Source of the DNA: Prolixibacteraceae bacterium
GTDB lineage: Bacteria > Bacteroidota > Bacteroidia > Bacteroidales > Prolixibacteraceae
Length of the DNA: 55,136 nucleotides
Direction: 5' to 3'
Assembly: GCA_028282195.1 (NCBI GenBank)
Contig: JANQII010000112.1
Location: 1-55,136 of the forward strand
This document shows, in pieces, positions 42,699 through 51,883 of the stretch. The position numbers and the translations under genes were made by a program. The notes under the pieces are model-generated. The model did not search any database. It saw only the letters and a program-made list of their open reading frames with translations, and was not told the origin of the DNA. Each line of letters begins with the position of its first letter. Positions within the stretch are counted from its first letter, which is position 1.

Positions 42699-44108
42699 AT
42701 GAAAACTGAAGAAAAACCAACGGACTATAAAAAAATTACTTTTCGCGACCGTATTAATACTGTTGACAAAGAAGGAAAACGCGTATGGGTTTTCCCTAAA
42801 ATGCCAAAAGGAAAATTATACAATTACCGAAGGGTAGTCGCATATATTTTATTGTTGTTTTTTTATTTGGCCCCTCATGTTAATCTAAATGGAGAGCCTC
42901 TGATTTTTCTCAACTTTATTGAAAGGCGCTTCGTGTTTTTTGGTAATGCTTTTTATCCGCAAGATTTTCACTTACTTGTTTTAACGTTGATAACCCTGCT
43001 CGTATTTATTATTCTTTTCACTGTAGTTTATGGCCGGATTTTTTGTGGATGGGTATGTCCGCAAACTGTCTTCATGGAATTTCTTTACCGGCCAATTGAA
43101 TACATTATTGACGGCGACCGTAAAAAACAGCGCGAACTTGCCCGGCAAGAAATGAATCCGGTGAAACTACTCAAGCGCATCGTAAAGCATTCTCTTTTTC
43201 TAACCATTTCTTTCTGGACAATCATAACTTTTCTGGCCTATATAAAAGGTTACCCTGAAGTGCAAACTATAATGGCTGGCTGGCCGGGAAGTAAGTTTTC
43301 AACATTGTTGGGAGTACTCGCTTTCACAGGAACTCATTATTTTATTTTTGCTTCATTTCGGGAGCAGGTTTGTACATTGGTTTGCCCATACGGAAGACTA
43401 CAAGGCGTTATGCTGGATAATAATTCTATTGTTGTTGCCTACGATTATGCTCGTGGTGAGCCTCGAGGCAGGGGAAAAAATGAAAACAAGGGTGATTGCA
43501 TCGATTGCCATAAGTGCGTTGAAGTCTGCCCAACAGGAATTGATATTCGCAATGGCACACAACTGGAATGCATCAATTGCACTGCTTGTATAGATGCCTG
43601 CAATTCGATTATGTACACGGTTAACAAACCTAAAGGTTTGATTCGATATGCTTCTGAGCGCTCAATCGCTGAACCCAAAAGCAAACTACTTAACGCCAGG
43701 GCAATTGCTTATTCAATTGTATTAATTCTACTTATTGGAGTGGTTAGCGTGGCATTTGTTAATCGTGGCGATGTTGAAACTACAATCATCCGGACACAGG
43801 GAACCATGTTTCAGGAATATGGAACTGAAGCATACAGTAACCTGTACAATCTGCAAATGATTAACAAAACCAATGAAACCACTTCGCTTGAATTGAAATT
43901 ACTTTCTCATGATGGCGAAATAAAGATACTGGGCGACAAACTGGATGTTGAAGTTGGTGAAGTTGAAAAAAGGAATTTGCTAATCATATTAAATAAAGAT
44001 CTCCTGAAAAGCTCAAATACCCATATCAAAATTGGGGTTTATACTGAAGGGGAATTACTTGAAGAAATCAGTTCAACTTTTGTTGGACCTAATGCTTTGG
44101 ATAAATAG
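42699..44108 (+). CDS. ccoG: cbb3 oxidase accessory protein CcoG (RdxA/FixG family)
   Basis: About 469 residues from the ATG at 42699; the TTG at 42678 is less likely. It has several membrane helices, the CGWVCPQTVFMEF motif, FREQVCTLVCPYGRLQG and two ferredoxin-type clusters (CIDCHKCVEVCP and CINCTACIDACN), then an Ig-like C-terminal domain (NLQMINKTNETTSLELKLLSH). CcoG is a cupric reductase that supplies Cu(I) for cbb3 assembly. It is separated from ccoP by the NTase-HEPN pair, whereas the cco genes are usually contiguous. Confidence 0.94.
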   Translation: MKTEEKPTDYKKITFRDRINTVDKEGKRVWVFPKMPKGKLYNYRRVVAYILLLFFYLAPHVNLNGEPLIFLNFIERRFVFFGNAFYPQDFHLLVLTLITLLVFIILFTVVYGRIFCGWVCPQTVFMEFLYRPIEYIIDGDRKKQRELARQEMNPVKLLKRIVKHSLFLTISFWTIITFLAYIKGYPEVQTIMAGWPGSKFSTLLGVLAFTGTHYFIFASFREQVCTLVCPYGRLQGVMLDNNSIVVAYDYARGEPRGRGKNENKGDCIDCHKCVEVCPTGIDIRNGTQLECINCTACIDACNSIMYTVNKPKGLIRYASERSIAEPKSKLLNARAIAYSIVLILLIGVVSVAFVNRGDVETTIIRTQGTMFQEYGTEAYSNLYNLQMINKTNETTSLELKLLSHDGEIKILGDKLDVEVGEVEKRNLLIILNKDLLKSSNTHIKIGVYTEGELLEEISSTFVGPNALDK

Positions 44109-44205
44109 AAACTAAACCGCTTCTCATTGAGAATAAATTGGTTTAATAAATGGATAAATTCATTAACATCTCAGAAGATATGATCAGGTTGGAAGCCGGA
44201 GGCTG

Positions 44206-44225
44206 CCTGCCTGCCGGTAGGCAGG
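44206..44225. repeat. REP-like palindrome CCTGCC-8-GGCAGG
   Basis: A 6-bp perfect inverted repeat with 8-nt loop TGCCGGTA, flanked by GGTTGGAAG and AAGCTGGAAG text (44188-44236). The same element with loop TGACGGTA is at 50266-50285. The 252-nt gap from ccoG to the next gene holds nothing else recognisable. Confidence 0.6.
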
Positions 44226-44360
44226 GAAGCTGGAAGAAAAATTACTTCAAGCTTCTCCTGAAACTTCGGGATCCTTCCCAACTATACGTAAATAGTTTAT
44301 AGAAACAAAAAATAGATGTATTAAAGATGCAAGGTTTTAATCGTTAACTTGATAATAAAT

Positions 44361-44810
44361 ATGAAACTAAAAATTAACTGGGGAGGAGGAATTTTCATTG
44401 CTATTGTAGTAATGGTAACTTTTATGATTGTTTTGGTTTTTATAGCTACCAGGCAGGATTTTTATCTGGTTGAAAAGGATTATTACGAAAAGGCTGTAAA
44501 CTATCAGGAAAAGATTGACAAAATTAAGAATGCAAATGCATTAACTGAAAAATTGATAATTCAATACGGTGAAAAACAACTGAAGCTCCAGTTTCCAGGG
44601 ATTTTTCAAAATGACACACTGACCGGGTCAATTGATTTGTACAGTCCGGTAAATGAAAACTATGATAAAAATATTCCCATAAAACTCGACTCTGGTTTAA
44701 GTCAGCTGGTTTCGCTTGAAAATCTTCCCAAAGGAAGATATAAAGTAAAAGTAGACTGGACAGCAAACCAAAAACAGTTTTACCAGGAAATTGAAATAAT
44801 ACATCAATAA
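44361..44810 (+). CDS. ccoH: FixH/CcoH-family cbb3 assembly protein
   Basis: 149 residues from ATG 44361 (a TTG at 44349 is the longer alternative). One N-terminal membrane helix (GGIFIAIVVMVTFMIVLVFIA) precedes DFYLVEKDYYEKAVNYQEKIDKI, the FixH signature, and a beta-rich periplasmic domain. FixH/CcoH interacts with CcoI and helps copper insertion into cbb3. Its stop overlaps the next start by one base. It is preceded by a 252-nt repeat-bearing gap, so transcription from upstream may be discontinuous. Confidence 0.88.
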   Translation: MKLKINWGGGIFIAIVVMVTFMIVLVFIATRQDFYLVEKDYYEKAVNYQEKIDKIKNANALTEKLIIQYGEKQLKLQFPGIFQNDTLTGSIDLYSPVNENYDKNIPIKLDSGLSQLVSLENLPKGRYKVKVDWTANQKQFYQEIEIIHQ

Positions 44811-45529
44811 TGTTTGATCTGATTACACCATTAACAATTGGCCTGATTGGTAGCTTTCATTGCATTGGGATGTGTGGTCCTATAGCTGTTTCATTACCTT
44901 TAAAAAGTAATAACCCTTTTGCAAAAGTATCTGGTGCAGTTATTTACAATCTGGGCAGAAGTGTAACTTACGGAATCCTGGGTGTATTTTTTGGACTTCT
45001 GGGGCAGGGAATACAATTAGCAGGTTTTCAGCAGTGGACATCTATTATTTTAGGAGCGGCTATGATTGCAGGGGTTCTGTTCCCCTACATTTTTAAGCAG
45101 AAAGCCAATCTGGGTTCCCTGTTTACAGGTTATGCAGCAAGGTTAATTAACAGTTTGCGAAAACTATTTTCAAATTCATCATATAAGTCTTTATTGGGAA
45201 TTGGATTGCTAAATGGATTATTACCATGTGGGTTGGTTTATGTTGCTATTGCAGGTGCAATCAATACCAACCAGGTTATTTCCGGTGCTTTATTTATGGT
45301 TCTGTTTGGCCTGGGAACCATCCCGATGATGATACTTATTTCTTTGGCCGGAAACATGATTGGTTCTAAACTTAGAGCAGGAATGAGAAAAGTTGTACCG
45401 TACTTTGTCGTTCTTTTAGGGATTTTGTTTATTCTGCGAGGACTATCATTAGGCATCCCATACATCAGTCCGAAAGCCGAAAAGCTTACACCGGTTGAAA
45501 GAACAGTTGATGAAAATTGCTGTCATTAA
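44810..45529 (+). CDS. DsbD_2/TauE-type membrane protein, cbb3-linked
   Basis: 239 residues with about 6-7 membrane helices. The opening GLIGSFHCIGMCGPIAVSLPL and internal GIGLLNGLLPCGLVYVAIAGA carry the Cys-containing loops (HCIGMCG, LPCG) of the DsbD gamma-like family commonly annotated as TauE/SafE sulfite exporters. In cco clusters this family is thought to assist copper or thiol handling for cbb3 assembly; sulfite export is not supported by context. C-terminal CCH may bind metal. It overlaps ccoH by one nt. Confidence 0.82.
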   Translation: MFDLITPLTIGLIGSFHCIGMCGPIAVSLPLKSNNPFAKVSGAVIYNLGRSVTYGILGVFFGLLGQGIQLAGFQQWTSIILGAAMIAGVLFPYIFKQKANLGSLFTGYAARLINSLRKLFSNSSYKSLLGIGLLNGLLPCGLVYVAIAGAINTNQVISGALFMVLFGLGTIPMMILISLAGNMIGSKLRAGMRKVVPYFVVLLGILFILRGLSLGIPYISPKAEKLTPVERTVDENCCH

Positions 45530-45747
45530 ACATTACAAAAACATTGAAATATATCAACAAAAGAAATAATTTAACCGTACATTGAAAATTCATTAGAAAT
45601 TGAAAAAACAGACAAAGAAAAATACAAACAAAAAATGTCGGATTTATTGATTTTTCATAAACATTCGGATGTTTTTTTGGTTTGTAATAGTTAATGAAGT
45701 GATAGGTAGAAAGGTGCGAATAAAATAAAACCATAAGTCAAAGAAAA

Positions 45748-46539
45748 ATGAGGCATAGCCCTAAAATTATCATTATTTTATTCATCGTTTTATTCCAACT
45801 CGGTTTTGGTCAGGAAACGATATTCAATCAGGATATGAACGACCCTGAAATTGGAGTTGTTGAACACCTTGATGAGTTTCTACCAACTGACATCTATATT
45901 GTAGGTGAAGACTCTCAAAAGGTTGTCCTTACCGATTTAATTGACAAACCAACCATCTTAAACTTTGTTTATTACCGCTGTCCTGGTATTTGCAGCCCGC
46001 TAATGGAAGGCATTGCTGAAGTAATGGACAAATCCGATTTGGTCCCAGGCGATGATTACCAGGTTTTAACAATTAGTTTCGATCCATCAGAAGGACTGGA
46101 TTTAGCTCTTCGTAAAAAGACAAGTTACATGAACCTGGTCAACAACAAAGACCAAATAGCTAAAGGCTGGAAGTTTTTTGTTTCGGATAGTGCAAGCATT
46201 GTTAAAGCGACAGAAGCAGTTGGATTTAATTACAAACGAACCGGAAACGATTTTCTGCATGCTGCATCTGTTACTGTCATTAGTCCTGATGGAAAAATTA
46301 CCCGCTACCTAAACGGGCTTTATTTTTTACCTTTTGAATGGAAAATGGCCATCATCGAAGCCTCAAAGGGGCAAAGCGGGCCTACAATAAATAAAATACT
46401 TCAGTTTTGTTATTCATACGACCCGGCAGGACAAACATATGTTCTGAACGTAACCAAAGTAGCCGGAATACTGATTTTATTTTTTGCAATAATTATTTTC
46501 CTGTACCTGATTTTCAAACCTAAAAGAAAAAATAACTAA
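45748..46539 (+). CDS. SCO1/SenC copper chaperone of cytochrome oxidase
   Basis: 263 residues. Signal peptide (IIIILFIVLFQLGFGQ), thioredoxin-like fold with NFVYYRCPGICSPLMEGIAEVM (Cu ligands Cys78 and Cys82 of CxxxC) and the His ligand in FLHAASVTVISPDGKI, then a C-terminal membrane helix (ILILFFAIIIFLYLIF). It delivers copper to the CuA site of subunit II (ctaC, encoded 2.7 kb downstream). It lies 9 nt before ctaD. The C-terminal anchor is less common than an N-terminal one. Confidence 0.93.
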   Translation: MRHSPKIIIILFIVLFQLGFGQETIFNQDMNDPEIGVVEHLDEFLPTDIYIVGEDSQKVVLTDLIDKPTILNFVYYRCPGICSPLMEGIAEVMDKSDLVPGDDYQVLTISFDPSEGLDLALRKKTSYMNLVNNKDQIAKGWKFFVSDSASIVKATEAVGFNYKRTGNDFLHAASVTVISPDGKITRYLNGLYFLPFEWKMAIIEASKGQSGPTINKILQFCYSYDPAGQTYVLNVTKVAGILILFFAIIIFLYLIFKPKRKNN

Positions 46540-46548
46540 TTCACAAAT

Positions 46549-48162
46549 ATGCAAGCGACTTCAAAAATCCCCACAGACGTAAGTTACCTTGAATACAAGG
46601 GGAAGTACAAAGGATTATTAAGCTGGATTTTATCGACCGACCACAAACGAATTGCATTGCTTTACATGTATTCGATGATGGTTTTGTTTTTAGTTGGTGT
46701 GGCACTTGGGTTAGCCATGAAGCTTGAACTTATTGCTCCCGGGAAAACCATTATGGAAGCCAATGACTACAATGCTGTTTTTACAGTGCACGGGGTGATT
46801 ATGATTTTTATGATCGTAATACCAGGCTTGCCTGCAGTATTCGGGAATTTTATGCTACCCATTATGATTGGGGCAAAAGATGTTGCTTTCCCTAAACTGA
46901 ATCTATTATCATGGTACGTTTATATTGCCGGAGCACTGCTTGTTATTGCATCGCTCCTCTTTGGGCCCGGCACTCCTGACACCGGCTGGACCTTTTACGC
47001 ACCATATAGTTTTAAAACCGGAACAAACATGCTACCAGCTATTTTTGGTGCTTTTGTGCTTGGTTTTTCATCGATCCTTACCGGATTGAATTTCATTGTA
47101 ACCATTCACCGGCTGCGTGCTCCGGGGATGAAGTGGACTAAAATGCCATTATTCCCATGGACCCTTTATGGTACGGCATGGATTCAGCTTTTAGCAACAC
47201 CTGTTGTGGGTATCACTTTAGTTTTAGTTGCCCTGGAACGAATTTTTGGAATTGGTGTTTTTGACCCTGCATTAGGTGGCGATCCCATTTTATACCAACA
47301 TTTATTCTGGATTTACTCGCACCCCGCAGTATATGTAATGATCCTGCCTGCCATGGGGGCAATTTCTGAAATTATACCAACATTCTCCCAGAAACATATT
47401 TTTGGTTACAAAGCAATCATAGCCTCAACACTTGCAATTGCTTTTGTAGGCTATTTTGTTTGGGGGCACCACATGTTTACTTCAGGTATGAGTGGAACAG
47501 CACAATATACTTTCTCCATCCTGACATTTTTGGTTGCTATACCAAGTGCAATTAAAGTATTTAACTGGATCTCTACTATGTACAAAGGGTCAATACGGAT
47601 GGAAACACCATTCTATTGGGCAGCATCTTTCATCTTCATATTTATGATTGGTGGTTTATCAGGCCTGGTTCTTGGAGCTTTGTCCACAAATATCTATGTA
47701 CATGATACAGCCTTTGTAGTTGCTCACTTCCACTTTATTGTTTTTGGTGGCGTTGGTTTTTCGTTTTTTGGTGCGGTACACTATTGGTTTCCCAAACTTT
47801 ACGGACGTATGTACGAAAAAAGTTGGGCAAATGTAGGTTGGTTAACTTTCACCATTGGCTTTTTAGCCTTGTATTCACCTATGTTCTACCTGGGAATGCA
47901 GGGAATGCCCCGTCGTTATTACGATTATCTGGAAGAATTTCATTCAGCAAATATACTTTCAACTTTAGGTTCATGGGTAATGACTTTTGGTTTGGTTATC
48001 ATTTTAATCAATTTATACCGTTCTTCAAAGAATGGTAAAATAGCAAGTATCAATCCATGGGATGGAAAAACACTTGAGTGGACAGTTCCTTCTCCTCCGC
48101 CAGTTGAGAATTTTGATGAAGTACCTGTGTACGGAGAAAAAGATGGGCCATACGAATATTAG
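46549..48162 (+). CDS. ctaD: Cytochrome c oxidase subunit I (haem-copper, type A family)
   Basis: 537 residues with 12 membrane helices. STDHKRIALLYMYSMMVLFLVG, VFTVHGVIMIFMIVIPGLPAVFGNFMLP, WIYSHPAVYVMILPAMGAISEI, GHHMFTSGM and DTAFVVAHFHFIVFGG hold the haem a, haem a3 and CuB ligands (including the His-Tyr pair near HPAVY). It is the core of a proton-pumping oxidase. It is followed by a 139-nt purine-rich gap before ctaE, without a gene. Confidence 0.98.
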   Translation: MQATSKIPTDVSYLEYKGKYKGLLSWILSTDHKRIALLYMYSMMVLFLVGVALGLAMKLELIAPGKTIMEANDYNAVFTVHGVIMIFMIVIPGLPAVFGNFMLPIMIGAKDVAFPKLNLLSWYVYIAGALLVIASLLFGPGTPDTGWTFYAPYSFKTGTNMLPAIFGAFVLGFSSILTGLNFIVTIHRLRAPGMKWTKMPLFPWTLYGTAWIQLLATPVVGITLVLVALERIFGIGVFDPALGGDPILYQHLFWIYSHPAVYVMILPAMGAISEIIPTFSQKHIFGYKAIIASTLAIAFVGYFVWGHHMFTSGMSGTAQYTFSILTFLVAIPSAIKVFNWISTMYKGSIRMETPFYWAASFIFIFMIGGLSGLVLGALSTNIYVHDTAFVVAHFHFIVFGGVGFSFFGAVHYWFPKLYGRMYEKSWANVGWLTFTIGFLALYSPMFYLGMQGMPRRYYDYLEEFHSANILSTLGSWVMTFGLVIILINLYRSSKNGKIASINPWDGKTLEWTVPSPPPVENFDEVPVYGEKDGPYEY

Positions 48163-48301
48163 GATTTAAGAAGGAAGAAGATGAGAATGGAATGGGAGAA
48201 GTAGAGAAGTCCTATAAAAAGAAAAGAAATAAGAAGGTAAAGAGATGACCAGTTACCAATGACAAATGACTAAATAAAGATTATCACTAAACGAAATACC
48301 T

Positions 48302-48919
48302 ATGTCACAAGTTATTCACCACGATGCACATTACGACCCTGAAGGATCGAAGATCGGGATGTGGCTTTTTATTTTCACTGAACTGCTCCTGTTTGGAGGA
48401 CTTTTCATTGTTTATGCGGTTTACAGGTACCTGAACCCCGAAGCCTTTGAGATGGCGGCTGAAGAGCTAAATGTTACCATTGGTGCCGTAAACACGATTA
48501 TACTACTGGTAAGTAGTATGACGATTGCCATGTCAACCACAGCTCTTCAAAAAAAGCAAAAAGGAACAACCGTTGTTCTGCTGGAAATCACTTTTATGCT
48601 CGCCCTGATTTTCCTGATCAATAAATATTTCGAATGGGGGATTAAGTTTGAGCATGGTATTTTCCCCGGTTCTGAATATATGACTTCTGAGCTAAGCCAG
48701 GGAGAAATTCTTTTTTACGGTTTATATTTTGTAATGACTGGCCTTCATGCACTGCATATTGTTGTGGGAATGGTCATTATGGGGGTTGCATTACATCGAA
48801 TTCAAAAAGGGACTGTGCACCCTGAAAGAGCTTCACTGTTGGAAAATGCAGGACTTTACTGGCATTTGGTTGATTTAATTTGGATTTTCCTGTTCCCATT
48901 ATTCTATTTAATTTCTTAA
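48302..48919 (+). CDS. ctaE: Cytochrome c oxidase subunit III
   Basis: 205 residues, five membrane helices. Landmarks [44 protein letters not shown] and [21 protein letters not shown] are typical of short subunit III. It starts 139 nt after ctaD and 10 nt before subunit IV. It stabilises subunit I. Confidence 0.95.
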   Translation: MSQVIHHDAHYDPEGSKIGMWLFIFTELLLFGGLFIVYAVYRYLNPEAFEMAAEELNVTIGAVNTIILLVSSMTIAMSTTALQKKQKGTTVVLLEITFMLALIFLINKYFEWGIKFEHGIFPGSEYMTSELSQGEILFYGLYFVMTGLHALHIVVGMVIMGVALHRIQKGTVHPERASLLENAGLYWHLVDLIWIFLFPLFYLIS

Positions 48920-48929
48920 AACACGAATC

Positions 48930-49214
48930 ATGGAAAACGAAAAACATCATATAGTTTCATACAAAACATACACTGTTATTTTGTTGGTTTTAATTGCATT
49001 AACATTTATATCAATTGGAATTACCAACATTGAACTGGGAAGTTTTGCAGTAACAGGAGCGTTATTACTTGCATCTGTAAAATCATTTTTGGTATTGACA
49101 TACTTTATGCACCTGAAGTACGACAAACCCTACATTATACTTATGGTCGCGTTTGTTTTTGCCGTTTTTTTAGCTGTAATCATCATCACATTCTTTGACT
49201 ACTTTTTCAGATAA
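48930..49214 (+). CDS. ctaF: Cytochrome c oxidase subunit IV (CoxD/CtaF-like)
   Basis: 94 residues with three membrane helices (TYTVILLVLIALTFISIGI, FAVTGALLLASVKSFLVLTYFMHLKYD, LMVAFVFAVFLAVIIITFF). The VKSFLVLTYFMHLKY motif is characteristic of bacterial subunit IV. It is sandwiched between subunits III and II with gaps of 10 and 6 nt. Confidence 0.9.
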   Translation: MENEKHHIVSYKTYTVILLVLIALTFISIGITNIELGSFAVTGALLLASVKSFLVLTYFMHLKYDKPYIILMVAFVFAVFLAVIIITFFDYFFR

Positions 49215-49220
49215 AAAACT

Positions 49221-50162
49221 ATGTATATATTAGCATCACCACAAGCCTCTAATTTCGTAACCGGTGTCGATCGGGCATTCTTATTCATCCTTGGGGTATC
49301 GTTTATTTTCCTGATTGGCCTCACGATTACGATGATTTATTTCATTTATCGCTATAACAGAAAGCGTAATCCAAAAGCAACACAGATCAAAGGGAGCCAT
49401 ACCCTTGAGATTATCTGGACAGTCATCCCAACTATCCTGGTATTGGTCATGTTTTATTACGGCTGGGCAGGATGGAAGCCAATGACATCACCACCGGATG
49501 ATAGTTTTGAAATTGATGTGATCGGCAGAATGTGGAATTTCACTTTTGAATATGAAAACGGGAAAAAGACGGACACGCTTTTCATACCAAAAGATAAACC
49601 TATCAAACTAAATTTGAAGGCACTTGATGTGATTCACTCGGTTTATATTCCAGCTTTTAGGGTGAAAGAAGATATGGTTCCCGGCAGAGATAAATTCATG
49701 TGGTTTGAACCTCAAAGAGAAGGAATTTATGAGCTGTACTGTACCGAATATTGTGGATTGCAGCATTCTTACATGTACAATTGGGTGAAGGTAATGCCCC
49801 AGGAAGATTTCAATAAATGGTATGTTGACACCACGCAGCGGGCTGCAGTGCCCATTGACTCACCAGTGGCAGCCGGTAAACGGATCATGACCAACATTGG
49901 TTGTTTTTCCTGTCATTCATTAGATGGAAGTAAATTGGTTGGCCCAAGCTTTAAAGGAATTTATGGAAAAGAAGAGATTGTTGTTACGAACAAAGAAGAA
50001 CGCACTATTGTAGTAGATGATGAATATTTGAGACGTTCTATTTATGACCCGAACGCTGACCTGGTAAAAGGATTTAATAAAGGATTAATGCTATCTTATG
50101 AGGGACAACTTACAGATGTGGAAGTTGAACAAATTATTGAATATTTGAAAACACTAAAATAA
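49221..50162 (+). CDS. ctaC: Cytochrome c oxidase subunit II with fused cytochrome c domain (caa3 type)
   Basis: 313 residues. Two N-terminal membrane helices are followed by HTLEIIWTVIPTILVL, the CuA cupredoxin domain (CTEYCGLQHSYM, about 174-185, plus the His of LDVIHSVYIP) and a C-terminal cytochrome c domain with CFSCHSLDG (haem site around 228) and an axial Met candidate near the end (GLMLSYEGQL). The fused haem marks a caa3 oxidase. Subunit II lies last, after I, III and IV. No signal peptide is evident, as in other two-helix forms. Confidence 0.95.
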   Translation: MYILASPQASNFVTGVDRAFLFILGVSFIFLIGLTITMIYFIYRYNRKRNPKATQIKGSHTLEIIWTVIPTILVLVMFYYGWAGWKPMTSPPDDSFEIDVIGRMWNFTFEYENGKKTDTLFIPKDKPIKLNLKALDVIHSVYIPAFRVKEDMVPGRDKFMWFEPQREGIYELYCTEYCGLQHSYMYNWVKVMPQEDFNKWYVDTTQRAAVPIDSPVAAGKRIMTNIGCFSCHSLDGSKLVGPSFKGIYGKEEIVVTNKEERTIVVDDEYLRRSIYDPNADLVKGFNKGLMLSYEGQLTDVEVEQIIEYLKTLK

Positions 50163-50471
50163 GTTGGAAGTCAGAAGTTTGAAGCTGGAAGTAATAGAAG
50201 TTGTCAAAAGTTAAATGATAATAGTATGCCATTGAATGGAAAAATTGTTTTTTTGACTCTCCCTCCCTGCCTGACGGTAGGCAGGTTCTCTCTCTTCTCG
50301 AAGAGAAGGACGATTGTGTCCCGATGGTTATCGGGATCGCGATCAGGGTGGGTTAGTTGAAAAAAAGTGTCACCATTCATGATATTGGCAAATAGCACTA
50401 TTTCATACAATTACAGCCATTTTCAGCTTCTAACTTTAAACAAGTTCATAATATAAAACACAGATACGACA
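50163..50471. repeat. Repeat-filled gap between ctaC and ctaB
   Basis: 309 nt. AAGTTGGAAG/GAAGCTGGAAG text (50161-50190), the CCTGCC-8-GGCAGG palindrome (50266-50285), CTTCTC-GAA-GAGAAG (50295-50309) and TTGTGTCCCGATGGTTATCGGG (from 50314), whose core ATTGTGTCCCGATGGTT recurs at 53755-53770. No gene is called; a 68-codon minus frame here spans only repeats. Confidence 0.6.
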
Positions 50472-51338
50472 TTGAGTATTTTGCAATACATTCAAGTTAT
50501 TCTGCAATTGGGCAAAGCACGCATTTCTTTGCCCATTGCTTTATCTGCACTAACAGGATATGTGCTTGTAACAGGCACAATTGGCATTCCCGGGCTTTAT
50601 TTGATACTGGGGGTTTATATGATGTCAAGTAGTTCTGGAGCAATTAATCATTGGCAGGAGCACAAAATTGATGCACAAATGCCCCGAACACAAAATCGCC
50701 CAATTCCCTCTGGGAAAATACCTCCGTCGTTTGCGGTATGGGTATTCATTGGATACTTTTTATTGGGAGCCTGGGTCCTTTACCTTCATTTTCCAATTGA
50801 AGCATTAGTCACCAGTACAATCACCCTGATCTCCTACAATGCGTTTTATACACCACTGAAAAAGTACACTGCTTTTGCTGTTGTTCCAGGTTCACTTGTG
50901 GGTGCTTTGCCTCCATATATTGGCTGGTTGGCTGCAGGAGGCTCACTTACCCATCCAACAATTTTTTGGGTAGCTACATTCTTTTTCATTGGCCAAATCC
51001 CACATTTCTGGCTGCTTCTATTAATGTTTGGAAAGGAATATAAATTAGTGAACTATCCCACACTCACTGATATTTTTTCTGAAAACCAAATCAAACGGTT
51101 AAGTTTTACCTGGATTTTGGCAACTATTGCTTCTGCCCTGCTCATTGCTTTAAAAGTAATAGAAGGTCGAACAGCTATGTTCATCCTTATTTTTTACATT
51201 TTCTACCTGCTTTCTTCAATTACATTACAGTTATTGGTCAAGAAGAATTTGCACCCTAAACAAACGTTTTTTAAACTGAACTTTTTATACCTGTTTATGA
51301 TGCTTGCCCTAATCATAGACAGCCTCTTTCATCGTTGA
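50472..51338 (+). CDS. ctaB: Protohaem IX farnesyltransferase (haem O synthase)
   Basis: 288 residues, about 8-9 membrane helices, of the UbiA family. The first Asp-rich motif lies in NHWQEHKIDAQMPRTQNRPIPSG; YNAFYTPLKKYTAFAVVPGSLVGALPPYIGW is typical of CtaB/CyoE and KEYKLVNYPTLTD gives the second Asp site. It farnesylates haem b to haem O, required for the haem a of the caa3 oxidase next door. The start is TTG at 50472; no suitable ATG precedes LGKARISLPIALS. No promoter is evident in the repeat-filled gap. Confidence 0.95.
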   Translation: MSILQYIQVILQLGKARISLPIALSALTGYVLVTGTIGIPGLYLILGVYMMSSSSGAINHWQEHKIDAQMPRTQNRPIPSGKIPPSFAVWVFIGYFLLGAWVLYLHFPIEALVTSTITLISYNAFYTPLKKYTAFAVVPGSLVGALPPYIGWLAAGGSLTHPTIFWVATFFFIGQIPHFWLLLLMFGKEYKLVNYPTLTDIFSENQIKRLSFTWILATIASALLIALKVIEGRTAMFILIFYIFYLLSSITLQLLVKKNLHPKQTFFKLNFLYLFMMLALIIDSLFHR

Positions 51339-51366
51339 TGAACTTTTGGGAAAAATCAGCGTTAAA

Positions 51367-51402
51367 TTGATACATCTAGATTTTTAAATATTATTGTATC
51401 AA
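51367..51402. promoter_or_regulatory. Inverted repeat before the DUF302 gene
   Basis: TTGATACA (51367-51374) and TGTATCAA (51395-51402) are perfect 8-bp arms 20 nt apart, ending one nt before the ATG. A regulator site or a small stem are both possible. Confidence 0.45.
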
Positions 51403-51403
51403 A

Positions 51404-51880
51404 ATGAAAAATAAAAAAACTATGTTTTTAACCGGTCTTATTACAGGTGTTATCCTGACTATTTTAGTTGTACTTGTTCTAGCCCCTAAAGTCATGTTTA
51501 CAGTTACTGAGAGTAAATATGATTTTAACAAAACCGCAGAAATGATCATTGAATCAACCAAAGAAAACCAATGGTCAATGCCACATCATTATGACTTACA
51601 GGCAACCATGGATAAGCATGGTTTTAAAGTAAAACCTGTTAAGGTATTTTCTATTTGTAAACCTGATATTGCAATCCGAATACTTGGTAGCGATCCTGAC
51701 CGACATGTTTCTGCAATGATGCCGTGCCGGGTTGCTATTTATGAAAAAAGCAATGGTAAAACTTATGTTGCCCGAATGAATGCTGGCTTGCTTTCAAAAC
51801 TTCTCGGTGGAAATATTAAGGCTGTTATGGGCGACGCGGGTGATGACAGTGAAAAAATTCTTGAACCTTTATTTAACTAA
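51404..51880 (+). CDS. DUF302-family membrane-anchored protein
   Basis: 158 residues. One N-terminal membrane helix (MFLTGLITGVILTILVVLVLAP) is followed by a DUF302 domain (residues 30-158): NQWSMPHHYDLQATMDKHGF, VKVFSICKPDIAIRIL and MMPCRVAIYEKSNGKTYVARMNAGLLSKLLGG. The periplasmic domain contains conserved Cys (CKP, MPCR) and His pairs that could bind metal; such a role is unproven. It is 3 nt before an HMA lipoprotein gene, and both follow haem-copper oxidase genes, so envelope copper handling is a reasonable guess. Confidence 0.8.
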   Translation: MKNKKTMFLTGLITGVILTILVVLVLAPKVMFTVTESKYDFNKTAEMIIESTKENQWSMPHHYDLQATMDKHGFKVKPVKVFSICKPDIAIRILGSDPDRHVSAMMPCRVAIYEKSNGKTYVARMNAGLLSKLLGGNIKAVMGDAGDDSEKILEPLFN

Positions 51881-51883
51881 GCT

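Noticed and set aside
44810-45529. A sulfite exporter
   Set aside because: The Cys loops and position in the cco cluster fit the DsbD_2-like assembly family better than sulfite export.
50204-50410. A 68-codon minus-strand frame in the ctaC-ctaB gap
   Set aside because: It spans only intergenic repeats and palindromes, so it is unlikely to be a gene.
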